From contig NC_092677.1 in the NCBI RefSeq assembly GCF_964355755.1, positions 9,446,601 to 9,510,600 of the forward strand: a stretch of 64,000 nt of DNA. The letters run 5' to 3'. Source of the DNA: Antedon mediterranea. Its lineage: Eukaryota > Echinodermata > Crinoidea > Comatulida > Antedonidae. A program made the position numbers and the translations under genes. How positions within the stretch are numbered: position 1 is the stretch's first letter; every line of letters begins with the position of its first letter. Under the pieces are notes generated by a model. The model was not told the DNA's origin and did no database searches. It was given only the letters and a program-made list of their open reading frames with translations. Below are positions 23,051 to 34,909 of this stretch, one piece after another.

Positions 23051-23740
23051 AAATTTACTGGATGATGCTGCCCCTGCTGGACAGATTCTGATAACACGAA
23101 AATTAATTCTCTCTTTAAATTACAAAAAAAGGCTATCAGAATCTGTTCGGGAGCACCTCCAAAATCTCACACTAAACCACTTTCTTCGCTCAATACTTTA
23201 AATATATAACTCCAAACAGCTTTATTCATGTTCCGCCTAAATCATAATAAATTACCAACTCAATTTCACTCCTATTTTCAAAATTTTAATCATTCTTACA
23301 ACACCAGATCTTCAACTGCAAAAAATCTAATATACGAAAAGCATACCATATTACTTAGAAGAACATCTTTTATTTACAATAGACCGTATATATGGAACAA
23401 CTTACCGCTCAATCTAAAAGCAATAACCATCATAAATTCATTTAAAACAAAATACAAACAAACACTTATTTCAAACTATTTAGAACATTAGTAATTCACA
23501 ATTGCCTTAAGACTGTTTTTTTTTTCTTTTTTGTGCCTTTAAAAAAAAATTATTTTTCAATTTGACGAAAGAAAGAAGTGTTTTTTGTTCTCTCACTTAA
23601 ATTAAATAATTAAATATATTACTTATTTGGAGGACCAAACTTAAAGCCTTGGCTTAATGCGTCCTCCTCACACAATTGTATTTATTAATTTATGTTTCTG
23701 TTCATATTGTATTGTGTGAAACAATAAACTTGAACTTGAT
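23051..23740 (+). mobile_element. LINE C-terminal region and 3' UTR (resumes after the insertion)
   Basis: The frame continues from the 5' fragment. After one in-frame stop it reads SDNTKINSLFKLQKKAIRIC and SGAPPKSHTKPL; it then frameshifts near 23205 and continues through FNHSYNTRSS, RRTSFIYNRPYIWNNLP and NSFKTKYKQTLISNYLEH to a stop at 23489-23491. The LQKKAIRI, HNTR-like and G/R..xWNxLP blocks are standard in the C-terminal tail of CR1/Jockey-type LINEs. A roughly 240-bp 3' UTR ends in ACAATAAACTTGAACTTGAT, a typical 3' terminus of these elements. Confidence 0.78.
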
Positions 23741-25811
23741 ATTTCGCTGTACCCAAAATACACACATGTTTATTGTTATCAATTATATTTTCTAGTATAG
23801 GTCTATTACCGACACTTAACAGAATCTTCCCAAATCCAAGAAGCGTTGAGAGATAAGGTCTATTCAGACTTAGTTATTTACCCGGACATCAAGTTGGTTC
23901 CTAACTAACGAGTTTAGCGGTAAATGTGAAACCAACTCAACAGGAAAAATACGGTAACTAAGGATCCATAGACGTATTCATTTTCCAGCATTAACGAATA
24001 ATTATAAACATATTTTTTTTTTTCGTTTGAAGATCTAATTACCGTATTTAATAATCCAACTGGGTCCATAGGCCCTAATTATAAATATTTCAAACAATAT
24101 TTATACGCATTTCTAGGTTAAAATAGACCTTGACGATCACCGTGTTATAATAATGTACCGTTGTGTTTGCTAGGCTAAGAATAGCTCCATTAGGAAGTCA
24201 TTTCCTCTCCAGTTAGTCATGTGTTTATATTTAATATACGATGGGAATTGCTTGTTGACCTTCTTCATAAAAAAATTATTTTGTAACAAGTTTATTTTTG
24301 TGTTTAATATGTTGAAAAATGTTCGCTTTAATTTTTTAAGCAAAATAAAAAAGAATTCATTAAAAAAAAATCTTTTAAAGTAAACGTACGTATTTCCCAA
24401 CATATTTTGTCTGAAATTGAACTATCTCTTTTATTGTAGGTCATATAATGTTTTTGCGATTGTTATTTGATTGGCTAAATTGTGGACATCCATTTTCAGG
24501 ACCTGGAAGTATCCAATTGATTTCTCCCATCCATGAACGCACATCATCAAACTTTTACCTACAATATCTATTTTTCGATCCTTTGCTTTATTGGTAAATT
24601 GCGCATATCCGTGGACGTGCACATAACCAACCATCTTTTTTGAGGGGGGAGGGGATGGGGGTCACGACTATTTAACCTATTTCCGGTCTAGGAGATGTTT
24701 CCATACCGGTATAACTGTTTGACACTATGAGAGGGAAAAACTTCCTTTGTGACACCCATTTAAGGGGACATTTTCGCGCGAAACTATAACGATACGAACG
24801 CCTTCAGCAGCGACACCACTATTAAGGGGAGTTGGGTTGGGTGGCGTAGGTGTTCACTGTATAACGTTCTGCGTTTGCTTAGTTGATTCATTGCATCAAA
24901 ACACATGTCCTCCTTCCATAATCTTCCCCATTCATGTTTCTCATTCCACAGTTAGTCTCTTGCAATAAGGCGACGTTTATGGTGTGCCATGGAGGTATAC
25001 AAACCTATGGTGGGATGAGCGCGCGGGGTAAATTATTAAGGCTGGGGAATTAACATTAGCCTGGTACTCGAAGAGTATTGAAAGTATACATAGTCTGAGC
25101 TGTACGGTTCATGGTCAAGGCAAGTGTAGGCCTAGACTTGAACTAGTGATCACCACAAGTCGAAGGTTATGCCGTATAACCATACATTTAATTATTGTTT
25201 GTTCTGATGGTTTTGAAACCACATGTTTTTTCCTAGGGTCTGGTTATTGACGTCTTAAATTTGTCATTCATATTTTTTCCGTCGATGATGAGTCACGATT
25301 ATCGATGACTAATCAATCCATATTATAGATCATTATTTTGCCTTTGTTTTTCCTTTATATCGATATGCAGGGAAGATATATCCACGTGGGAACTCAGCGA
25401 TGACGCTTTCCGTTATTCTTCTGATGACGTCAAAAGCTATGAACTTGAAGCGGTCTATATGGTGAATTGATTCTGATGGAACCTGCTGCCGGAACTACTT
25501 GAAAAACCCAATGACTGTTGTATGTGTTCTACTGTTGTTTGTGGATAACCGCTCGTGTCTCTTTTGAATTCACCTTTTATAATTTGACGTATGTACCACT
25601 TTTAAACTCCTCAACATTATAGAAACTCCTCTCCTCTAGAGAATTAAGGATCACGTGCGTGCGTAACAGACAGCAATATTGCGGGGGATTCTTGTCATGC
25701 GTAACTAAAAAACGACTTTTTATGCACTGACGTCATAACATCTACATTTGCAGTCTCTACACAAGAACTACTAGTAGAGCTACTACTACTATTTTCTGTT
25801 TGAAATACTTT

Positions 25812-25893
25812 TCCCACTAGAGACGCAACGCAAGTACGTAGACGCAACGCAAGTACGTAGACGCAACGCAAGCGAGCTAGTTGACCAATGAAA
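25812..25893 (+). mobile_element. Half-copy of the GCAACGCAAG palindromic MITE
   Basis: TCCCACTAGAGACGCAACGC, then three tandem GACGCAACGCAAG units, then TTGACCAATGAAAAGCGA. It matches one terminal arm of the 40553-40735 element. The second arm is absent and the GACGCAACGCAAGTACGTA segment is amplified in place. Confidence 0.65.
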
Positions 25894-27042
25894 AGCGACA
25901 GTTCTATTAATACATGGCATCGATTGGAATTTGCGATAACTTGTCCTACTGTATAATACTTCACCATGATAATGTATGACCGTATATATACAATAATTAT
26001 TTCTACTTGGGAAGCGCATCCGTTATCGAGGTTTAAAATGCCACGATTTTCCATCCCTTACAATTTGCTTACCGTCCCCTACCTACCTTGTTTGCAGAAT
26101 ATGTACATTTTGGGATAGGCATAAAGTTCACTCTTCATCCACGCTGATTTTTTTTCATTATGTTGTCGTCTTGTACGTGTTACTTTTTATTTTGTAGAGG
26201 GACTACAAACAATGTCTGGAATTGAATTGAAATAACTCAATCTGCACTTTTTCCAAACATCTTTACTGTACATGAAGAAGTAGGAATGCCCTCTGTAAAG
26301 CATGATTTGAGTTTCATAAAATGTGCCTCTTTATTTCCAAACATAATGCATATTTCTATTTTTGTTTTTCGTGAGATTTATTTTAATACCAACCATGTTA
26401 ATTCAAAGTATGTGATTTTAAAATTAAGAAAAACTATATTGAAACATAGAAAGTGAACTAGAACACTACCTATTGTTTTAGTGACATATATTACTAATGT
26501 TCAATTAGGTTACTGTAAACAAGTGTTACTACTGTTTTCTAGGCATATAATCGGATCAGCTGTCGATATTAGTTGGACCCTGGCCAAACGATGACGTCAT
26601 AAGTCCAGTTTAAAAATATATAGAGCATTACTTATGGAATCATTTCCGTTTTTCAAAGTTCAAATAAGTTTAACCGCATAAAAATCAAATAGAAACATTT
26701 AATAATACTTATTATCGTGAATAATACAACTTATTATTGTTTTTATACAATAAATGCAACTTTGTTGTCTATTATACATTGCACATCCCACTCACTCTTG
26801 TTTTGCGATCCTTTTGTAAAGTGTATTGATAACCCGGATGTGGGTGTGTGGGGGAAAACCTTATAAAAACATTTCAACAATACTGTATAGTTGAATGTGA
26901 CAATTTTGTATAAGCCTATCAACAAACACCATCATAATTAATTTAAAAGACCTTAATAATTTGGTCATATTTTCTCAGATCTCGGTTTTAAATTGGTAAT
27001 TTTTATTTTAATAAAGAAATCGAAAAAAATTAAAATATTGTT

Positions 27043-27070
<28 letters not shown>
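27043..27070. repeat. (AAT)n microsatellite
   Basis: About nine uninterrupted trinucleotide units, at the 3' side of the minus-strand LINE fragment. Confidence 0.9.
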
Positions 27071-27073
<3 letters not shown>

Positions 27074-27184
27074 GAATATATTTATACAGGATAAAACAAT
27101 CAGATAACAGTGTATCTGTTTTACATTGTGGTCCTGTCTTAATCAAAATATACAAAAGAGAAACTTAATTAAATATAATACAGT

Positions 27185-27482
27185 TTTTATGAAAAGAAAT
27201 GAGATTTGTATCTAGCCTTAAAGGACGTAATTGTTGGTGCCGATTTAATATTAATTGGTAAACTGTTCCATATTTTTTGCGCCTGCAACTTTAAAGGACG
27301 AATTCATTTTACTAAGGGTGTATTTAGGTATGGTTACATTCAAATTTTCTACTCCACGTGTTAAGTGGGTGTGAATATCGCGAATCAATTCAATTTCATT
27401 TATTAATCTAATTGGTGCAAGGCCGTAAACACATTTATACATTAGACATGCTAGGGAGAAATCTCGTTTCTCTTCAGTTTAA
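27185..27482 (-). mobile_element. LINE C-terminal fragment, minus strand
   Basis: The complement encodes EEKRDFSLACLMYKCVYGLA, then TIPKYTLSKMN, then SSFKVAGAKNMEQF (from the usual F..GAKxWNxLP block), then, after a frameshift, NIKSAPTITSFKARYKSHFF. These are the C-terminal blocks of a CR1/L2-type LINE of a family different from the 21-23 kb copy. It is 5'-truncated and dead. Confidence 0.7.
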
Positions 27483-29050
27483 CAACTCCTTTATTCCCTC
27501 TTCAATTCGTCTCTTTAACAAACAATTTGTAAGATAATTACTGTAATAATAATAATAATGATAAATAATAATAAATAATATTGTTTATAGTATACTGTGT
27601 GCTTCAAATTCTCTTTTATTAATCCTTTCGGAAATGCATTGATCGTTTTTAAATATATGTAAAAATGTATAACAATATAAAAGGTAAAAACGCCACAAAA
27701 CATGAGTAAAAATGTAACAATAAACTTTTTACAAATCGTCAATTACGTTTAAAATTGTTATTAAAAAGTTGAATGACTTGTGGAAGGAATGTGAGAAAGT
27801 ACCGTTTGTTGCGAGAGGTCGGTGTCCGAAAGCGACCACTGTGGACTATGTAGTGTTTCATATGGTCCATATACATGATCATACCTTTCTAATCACAAGG
27901 TTCAGTGTTCAATCCTGACATTGTGCTAGGATTGTAGGCATAACTCATGACTCTTTTACTCCACTCCCTAAGCCTAATAGTTTATCCATTCTATATTGGC
28001 GCGTTTCTCGCTGTTGGATGATGCGTATGAAAGATGCTCTTTAGTTCTCCTGATACGTTTGGTTGAGTTAATATTCAAAAACTTACTTTGTGGATATTTC
28101 GTTATTTATTTGTTTTTGTGTAGGTTTTTTTTTTTTTTTCATTTTAGATTTACCTATGTCCTTATGGTCATTACAAACTGGACATATTTTCTACGCGCCA
28201 AAGATTCTATATATGGAAAAGTCAATTTATAATTATAATTATTATTATTATTAAAATTTTTTTAGTTTTACATGCTTCTCCTTAAATCCTATACTCAATC
28301 TTGCTTTTTTATTTAGTAATTTATTTAGACCGATACTAGATTCAGGAGAAAAAGTTTCACTTTTGAACGGATTAACAGATTAACATACAACTTTACTACA
28401 CTGTCTATAAATAAAAAGAAGACAATGTTGCCATCAAAGAAGATCGATTCTGTCTTCGTTTGATGTACTTGGTCCGGGTTGTTGATGGAATAACCTGATG
28501 ATAAACAAACATTATTATCTTTGCAAAGCATTGCAATATTTCCGCACGGGACTGAATAAAAATGGGAATATATCGGGAAGGTTTCACTTCCCAAAATACA
28601 TTTATGTTCCTTGAAAAGGCCAAGTAAAAGGGAACCTTCCAGGATTTCCCGTTTTATCCCGAATCAAAGGTTTTTGTCGAAATCCAGGGCTAGGAGAACT
28701 GAACACTGAAACCCAATTTGTTTAATATGCAGGATAAGGAATTTGCTGAATCAGAGAATTTTCACAATCTTATTACCGCAATATTACCGTCTTGCAGCTC
28801 TGTGTGAAAGGGGCTTTCATTTTAAGATAACGAGCAGTTATTGAGCAGTCTAACTGAATGCCTCTAGAGTTAGTTTCCACACTGTTTGTTCTAAAATCAT
28901 GAAGGATATTACCATTACCATACCATTTTTTTTTTTCAAATACACTAACTCTCTAAATTTGTTTCTGATAATTAAGAATAAAATTCAAAATCGAAGTTCA
29001 AAAAAGATCTCTTAACTCGACCCAACGTGAATAATCGGTCAAACAAATTT
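27483..29050. other. Intergenic DNA, no gene seen
   Basis: AT-rich; a B-box-like string near 27898-27912 is too weak to call. No coding exon was supported. Confidence 0.4.
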
Positions 29051-29100
29051 TATTTAATTCAATTCAAGAAACTTTATTGTCAAACACATAAATGGCTTGA
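29051..29100 (-). mobile_element. LINE 3' terminus, minus strand
   Basis: On the complement, GTTTGACAATAAAGTTTCTT followed by GAATTGAATT has the form of a non-LTR element tail. No coding part was found adjacent. Confidence 0.35.
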
Positions 29101-29342
29101 AATGTTGAAAACATACGCTATTCTGACCAATTCAAATAATAAATGGTTGTAATTTATTATATGGAATGTAAGATTTAGAAAAAAATACAAAAAAAATATA
29201 ATACGTGAGGTTATTTTTAAAACTGACTTAATAATAAGCAAAATTATTGAGTCAAAACAAAATTAATATGTTTTTTTAGAAAGTGAACAATTATTAATTG
29301 AAGTAATTGAAGCAGAAAACACGGTGAAAAAAGATTCACTTC

Positions 29343-29460
29343 AGGTGGCAAAAGACCTAAGGTAGCAAAATATCTGGGTGTTTTACGACCAAATGGCAAG
29401 GGACCGGGTGGCACTGAAGACAACCCGGGTAGCAAAATGTCCAGTGGCAACGGCCTAGCC
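29343..29460. repeat. Degenerate 15-18 bp tandem repeat
   Basis: About seven diverged units around GGTAGCAAAATGTCC (for example GGTGGCAAAAGACCTAA, GGTAGCAAAATATCTGG, GGGTAGCAAAATGTCCA). Unit length and the GGTAG..TGTCC frame resemble the foldback arms at 21.4-23.0 kb, so this could be the relic of one arm. No partner arm is present nearby. Confidence 0.5.
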
Positions 29461-30551
29461 CTATTTTATGCACTATCGGGAGGTAATAATCCTAAAATAC
29501 CACTGTCATTCGTGTTCACTTGGTTTTTGTAAGCTACCGTTTAGATCCTCCTTGAAATTGAGATCCTGTAATATATTATATATAACTTACAAATTATCAC
29601 GAGATGGTCGTGGGCCTTTAATACAGTCAGGTGACCACTTCGCAGTCAGGTGACCACTTCGCAAATACGCCTTTCCGTATGTTGTTTACGAAATATGTCG
29701 ATATCTAGGCCTACAAAAAAAAAACCAACCGTGTTGCCGGTTGTATTTAATAAACGAACGCTCTTCTTACTTTTTTGTAGGCCTATATATATATAATTTT
29801 TTTTCACTTTTACGACAGTTGAAACGATACAACAAACACACACAGATTTCTACTTTGGGGAAGAGAGGTACGGCAACCATGCCTTTTAGAAATAGCGCCC
29901 GCAAAATCTGTCTAAAAATGTAGATAGTTTTCTGGCATCTGTTGAAAGTTACTAATTGCTGAATAATTGGTAAATAAGATGTGATTTTGCAGGCTTGAGC
30001 TTGAATTGAAGTAGACCAGTTTTGAGAAATGTCGCGGGTGATGACCAGCAAAAATATAAGTGAAAGCGGACTTTCGTATGACTACAGACAGGCTTTGGTT
30101 ATAGGACATAGAGTCTCAATTGTGTGTCTGTGGTTCGTATTTGTACAAATTAAGAAAATAAAGACAATTCCACTACCATATCACTTAATCTAATGAATAT
30201 TTATAAGCTTAATTGAATGGAGTATGACTATGTTTTAGTATGTGTATTTTATGAATACTCTATCGGTTTGGTCTAATTAATGTATTATTTATTTATTTAT
30301 GTCAACAATATTTCACGAGCGTGGTCTATTCAGCCGAAGCTGTACTCGAGTACATATCAGGGAGATGTTCACCCTGATTGTATTATTACGGTAATGTAAG
30401 TACTAGTAGCCCGACCGCAGTGTTTTTAGTCCACCTGTCCGATTGATACTGTTTGTTCATAGAAAACTAACCAAACTATTCATATAATGTTTAGTTCCTT
30501 CAAAGAAAAAAGATAAAAAACAACAATACGCGTCTACTTTGGCCTAGTGTG

Positions 30552-30633
30552 TTCCCACACAAGTAATTTGACTGATTGGTCAATTCAATTGCGTTGCGCC
30601 TACGTCATTGCGCTGCGTCCCACTGATGTGTAA
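30552..30633. mobile_element. Half-copy of the GCAACGCAAG palindromic MITE
   Basis: TGATTGGTCAATTCAATTGC, GTTGCGCCTACGTCATTGCG and CTGCGTCCCACTG follow the order of the right arm of the 40553-40735 element; only a GTTCCCAC-like trace of the left end remains. Confidence 0.6.
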
Positions 30634-33085
30634 ATTCAACCAAGTACGTATATGTACAAAATCCATATATAGAATGTTATTGTTTGAATACCTTCCCACG
30701 CGGACACTTTATAACCCAATCGTAGGGCATGAGAAGAAAAGAATCTTTGTATTAAAATGCAATAAACTCTAACATAATGGACGTTTCCCGATCCACCCTC
30801 ATTTAGAGTAGGCTTGATACATCCGTAATACGAAATATATTTTTCTGTTTTTGTTTTTGTGTTCGCAATCAGTAAACAAGCTCCCTTCTCAATTTAGGGG
30901 CCAATTGATGATGCTTACGGATCGTGTAAATTTGGTTGTTTTTACAAAATATTTTGTTCGTGCTGTAAAGTTTGTTCTCAAACTTAGTCTCCGTCCAAAT
31001 GTTTGTATTTCACTTATATTGTAGGCCTACTTATGTACAACTTGTACCTTTATTTCAGTTCATTTATACTTTGTGTTTGAAAAATGACAAACAAAACATA
31101 TTTTTAAGTTTTAACTGACGTCTTTGACTATTTCAGCCATTTATTGATTTTTAAAAGACATTTTTTTTTTAACATTACTTTAGCATTTGAATGTACTGTA
31201 TCGAAATTATTCAGCCTTTGGCTGGCATCTATTTTATACACTTTGTTGTAATAAATACCTCAATATATTGAATAACAGTGGATGTATAATGAATACGTAA
31301 ATCAATGGATTGCAATTGGTTTGAACAGCCTATTGAGGAAGACCGTGTAAAAGTCTATTAGCGTTTAATCATAATTAATTAAAATAGCCTAAGCTGTTAT
31401 CCTTTATGCGTTAATGGTACTGTAGATTTTACTTGTGCATTTCAAATATTGTATGTGGTTTTCTGAATAGAAACTATTTATTTCTGTATTGTAATAGTTA
31501 AAATGTCAAGTTCACCGTTAGACACTGTTCAGTTATCCGCGGCTTACACACCATGATGGCCTGGAAATTCCGGCTATACAATTCTAAAACGCAGTCAAGT
31601 GCATTTCCCGTAAGCCTAGCCGCCGAGTAGATGTAACGGGATTTCCCTTGTTATCGATTTATCTATTTACAGTACATAGGTAAAAAACCGTAATCTTTTT
31701 ATGAATTACTGTAGTAGCGTATAAAATAACAACAAATGATGAAATTTGTACTATTTGATTGTTGGACAAATATAGTGGTAGGCTTATTCTTCAGAGACGG
31801 ATCACAGGTTTGTGTGGTAAGCTTCCTTTTAAATTTTCGTATGGTTGTTATCACCCATCAGCACCTTCGATGAGAATAAAGTATGATAGGAATACAGTAG
31901 AGTCCCTCGTTTGGGTCTCCCACTATTCAGAGGAAACCGCCGTATTAAGGGAACATTAATAGGACGTCTAATGTGTTTATTGTGTATGCTATTTATGTGT
32001 TTACTTGCACTGATTTTCGGGTGTAACCCTTCATATACTATTCCTGCTGTGGCGTAGATAGGTTGATTACTATATAAATATGGGATCTAATGATGGAGTA
32101 AGAGCAGTTTTCTGTTTGGGCTCATGCCTATTACTTGCTCCTGGCAAGATGAAATGCAAAACCTACTCTTAAGAACTTTTGACGAATAACTATTATTATT
32201 ATTAAGAATCGTTTACAACATTAGGATGTTATCTGGTAGAACGCGGAGAATTAAACATCTAAGATCTCATACCAGAAGCCCTTCGATCGTTTACGAAATA
32301 TTAGTATATAATTATATATATTATCATATGAGCATAGAAAGAGTGTTTTTCCAGTGTGTAATTGATGTTACGCTTCGAACACTACAGAATAGAATACGAA
32401 CTAATTAAACATACAATCATAAATATTTGATTTTATCTTGATTTTAGTATAAATTGTTCTTTGTTTCTAAATGTTTAATAACTTTCTTCGAAGTTAAGAT
32501 TAGATTAGTTAATGGGCGTCTTCCTTTAAATTCCAGGGATAACCAGACAGATACTTTACTTCCACTATAATAACAGTTCAGGTGTAGGCTACGGTATAAC
32601 GTAAGTAGGTCTAACCTCCAAGTCCATTCTGAGCCAAGGTTCTTAATATAAACATGAGTCATGGGGTTCCCCGTCACTACACAAGCAGACTATCACAATA
32701 TGCATTCCTATTGGCTGAAGTAACCAGTGTCTAACTGCGATATGGGAAGTGAATAACCAATCAAAAAGGTAAAAAGCAGTTTGCTTAGAACCATAATGGA
32801 AATGGTATACGAGATCTTCAAGTGTAACATAATATCCGGAATAGTTCATTTTTAGGTAGCTAAAGTAAATATTAATAATTTTATCTTTTATTTTAGTTAA
32901 TAATTATCACAATTTTAATTAAATAGGATGTTTATTTTTATTTTATAAATATGTTTTTTTGTTCTCTTGGTTATAACATTAGATAAGAATAATTATGAAA
33001 GTTGTACGTTGTGATCTACCCCCTTTAACAAAATGGTTGAATCGGTAATGGGTTTGGTAGTTTAGTGACTTTGTTCTAAGTTTAG
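30634..33085. other. Intergenic DNA, no gene seen
   Basis: A short segment at about 31893-31965 (CAGTAGAGTCCCTCGTTTGG..) has the feel of a pogo/Tigger-type terminal repeat but no second end was found. Nothing else is supported. Confidence 0.35.
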
Positions 33086-33255
33086 GACTGTGTTTATAAG
33101 TTAGACGAAGGTAAGTAATTTGCATCATTTACTATCAATCTGGTCTATCATCAATATCTCTTTCAGAAGGTGTTGAGAAACCAATCATCATTGTATACGA
33201 TTTCGTAAACGGTGCATATTTCCTGCAAGTTTCTAAACCTCGTAACGGACATCAA
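33086..33255 (+). other. Candidate exon pair upstream of the IRF gene
   Basis: Block 33086-33110 (after TTCTAAGTTTAG, donor GTAAGTAATT) and block 33167-33255 (after ATCTCTTTCAG, donor GTAAGC) join in phase. They read DCVYKLDE, then EGVEKPIIIVYDFVNGAYFL, then QVSKPRNGHQ. The second block ends in phase 0. A possible acceptor at 34905-34906 precedes ATC ATG of the IRF gene, also in phase 0. The blocks could therefore be 5'-untranslated or N-terminal exons of that gene, or exons of something else. Against this, the intervening intron would be only 56 bp while the introns of the called genes here run from 74 bp to over 2 kb, and no start codon is convincing. Confidence 0.25.
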
Positions 33256-34330
33256 GTAAGCTAATCATTTGTTTTTTGTTCATTAGGCCTATTTAATGTA
33301 TGTTGCATTTCTTGCAACTTTTTGCAATTACACTTTTATATATCTTTTGCATTGAACTTCGATATCGAATACAACCTTGTACATTGGAAGAAGATTTTCT
33401 CAATGTTTTTCCTTTAAATATTTTTTGGGATATTTGCTTATTCGATTATTCCCGCATAATTGTTCCATATTGGCTTCATTGAGCACAAGCATGACATACT
33501 TACATTAATACATATGTTTTCCTTTTACTTTATTGAGCTGTTTTATTAAAGCGCTATTATTCTTTAGTTTAAGTTCAGATTGAATTATTTGTGCAAGGTT
33601 TAAAATTTCATCATAAGATTTTTTTGTCCAATTCTTGTGAAATCATTGCGATTATCAACCAGTAACATGTTTATACCTTTACACATTGCAAGCCCGTATC
33701 ATAGAAAGATAATTGTATAATGTATTTTAAAATAAATATAGTAAGTATGGAATAATAATGCACTGCTGAAGGACTAGTGTTGCCCGAATGCTCTGCTAAT
33801 TTTACTGGCTTACTTTATCGTGTTGCTTATTTAATTGTGTATCTCCATTGAAATCCAGCCACTGATTTTTTTCCTCAGTAATTTGCCTTTGAATTTATAA
33901 ACTAATAAATATATTGATTGTAATGTATTTGACTTTAAGAAAGCAAATCTTATTAAAGAATTTGAACTTTAAAAACTTCCATCGAGCTAAACAAAAACTT
34001 ATGGTTTTAAAAGTTTTTTTGCATAACATGCCACAAGTTCATAATTAATCATGATAATATATAAGTTTGGATTTTAAGGAAATATAGGCCTTTGTCTACA
34101 CACTGCCATGCTTAAAAGTTTTGTATTAATAATTAAAATATTTAATTTGTTGTCTTTGATTTTGTTTATATTGTTATATTTGTATTTTTTCTTTGAAACT
34201 TTTGGCTTGCATATCGATGTGATCGATTATTGATGTGATCGATTATTGATTTACCTCGGCTGGTCTGTTAGATAATCATATCAAATGATTTTACTGATAA
34301 AATTGTTGCGATTTTCGTTTATTACTCATT

Positions 34331-34340
34331 GAAAGTGAAA
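34331..34340 (+). promoter_or_regulatory. ISRE/IRF-E-like element
   Basis: GAAAGTGAAA matches the GAAANNGAAA core bound by IRF proteins. It lies 579 bp upstream of the IRF start codon and about 0.5 kb upstream of the candidate TATA box. It was the only full match I noticed by eye among several half-matches. Confidence 0.4.
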
Positions 34341-34802
34341 TAAATTTCAAAATAAACTTCTTGTTAGTAGAGGTACCAAAATTACCTTCCGTGTTTTGAT
34401 AAATCCAAGGTTTGCAATTGAGGAAATTCGAGGTAAACTTGACACTTTACCTATAAATTACATTTTAATCAGTTCATAAGTACGAATCTATTCAATCAAA
34501 CTGTAATTGAACTTTTTAGGTGCAAATATAGGGCAGCTCAGAACGAAACGTTTTTCTCTCATACTTCTATCAACACTCATTCTTTGTTTACTGTATTGAT
34601 TTTCGTAGCAATTTATCACTTTAAGACTAAAATATAGGTCAAAGTTCGTTTTGATCCTTTATTATTAAGCTAATGTACACTCGTTGTGAATGGTTACCTA
34701 CCAGTATAATTTATTTTATCTTTTCGATAGTTATTTCTAAAAATGATTTGTTCCTTTTTGTGATAAGCATCATCAATGCCTCTTTTTGATATAACAACAT
34801 TG

Positions 34803-34824
34803 ATTGGTTTTTCTACTATAAAAT
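34803..34824 (+). promoter_or_regulatory. Candidate core promoter of the IRF gene (inverted CCAAT + TATA)
   Basis: ATTGG (inverted CCAAT) at 34803-34807 and TATAAAAT at 34817-34824 would place a start site near 34850, 60 bp before the ATG. The CCAAT-to-TATA spacing is unusually short and AT content is high, so this is a weak call. A spliced 5' exon further upstream is the alternative. Confidence 0.3.
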
Positions 34825-34909
34825 AAATAGGACAATATACCAGTATCAGAGCACTTGCCCTTATTATAATTTGAATCTATAAACTTTGAATGGTTTTAAA
34901 ATCTAGATC

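Larger units (their letters stand above)
23741..27184. other. Intergenic DNA, no gene seen
   Basis: It contains a MITE half-copy (25812-25893), three TGACGTCA octamers (25425, 25728, 26592) and an (ATA)n run (27043-27070). Open frames of up to 119 codons on the minus strand near 25.7-26.05 kb run through that repeat and have no recognised domain. Confidence 0.4.

Noticed and set aside
27880-27980. Possible SINE head (TTCAGTGTTCAATCCTGAC)
   Set aside because: Only a loose B-box resemblance; no A box or stems.
26440-29292. Extra ISRE-like sites GAAAGTGAAC near 26446 and 29279
   Set aside because: Last base deviates from GAAANNGAAA and they are far from any promoter; expected by chance in AT-rich DNA.
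31893-31965. Possible pogo/Tigger-like terminal repeat (CAGTAGAGTCCCTCG..)
   Set aside because: Only one end seen, no matching inverted end, no TA duplication confirmed.
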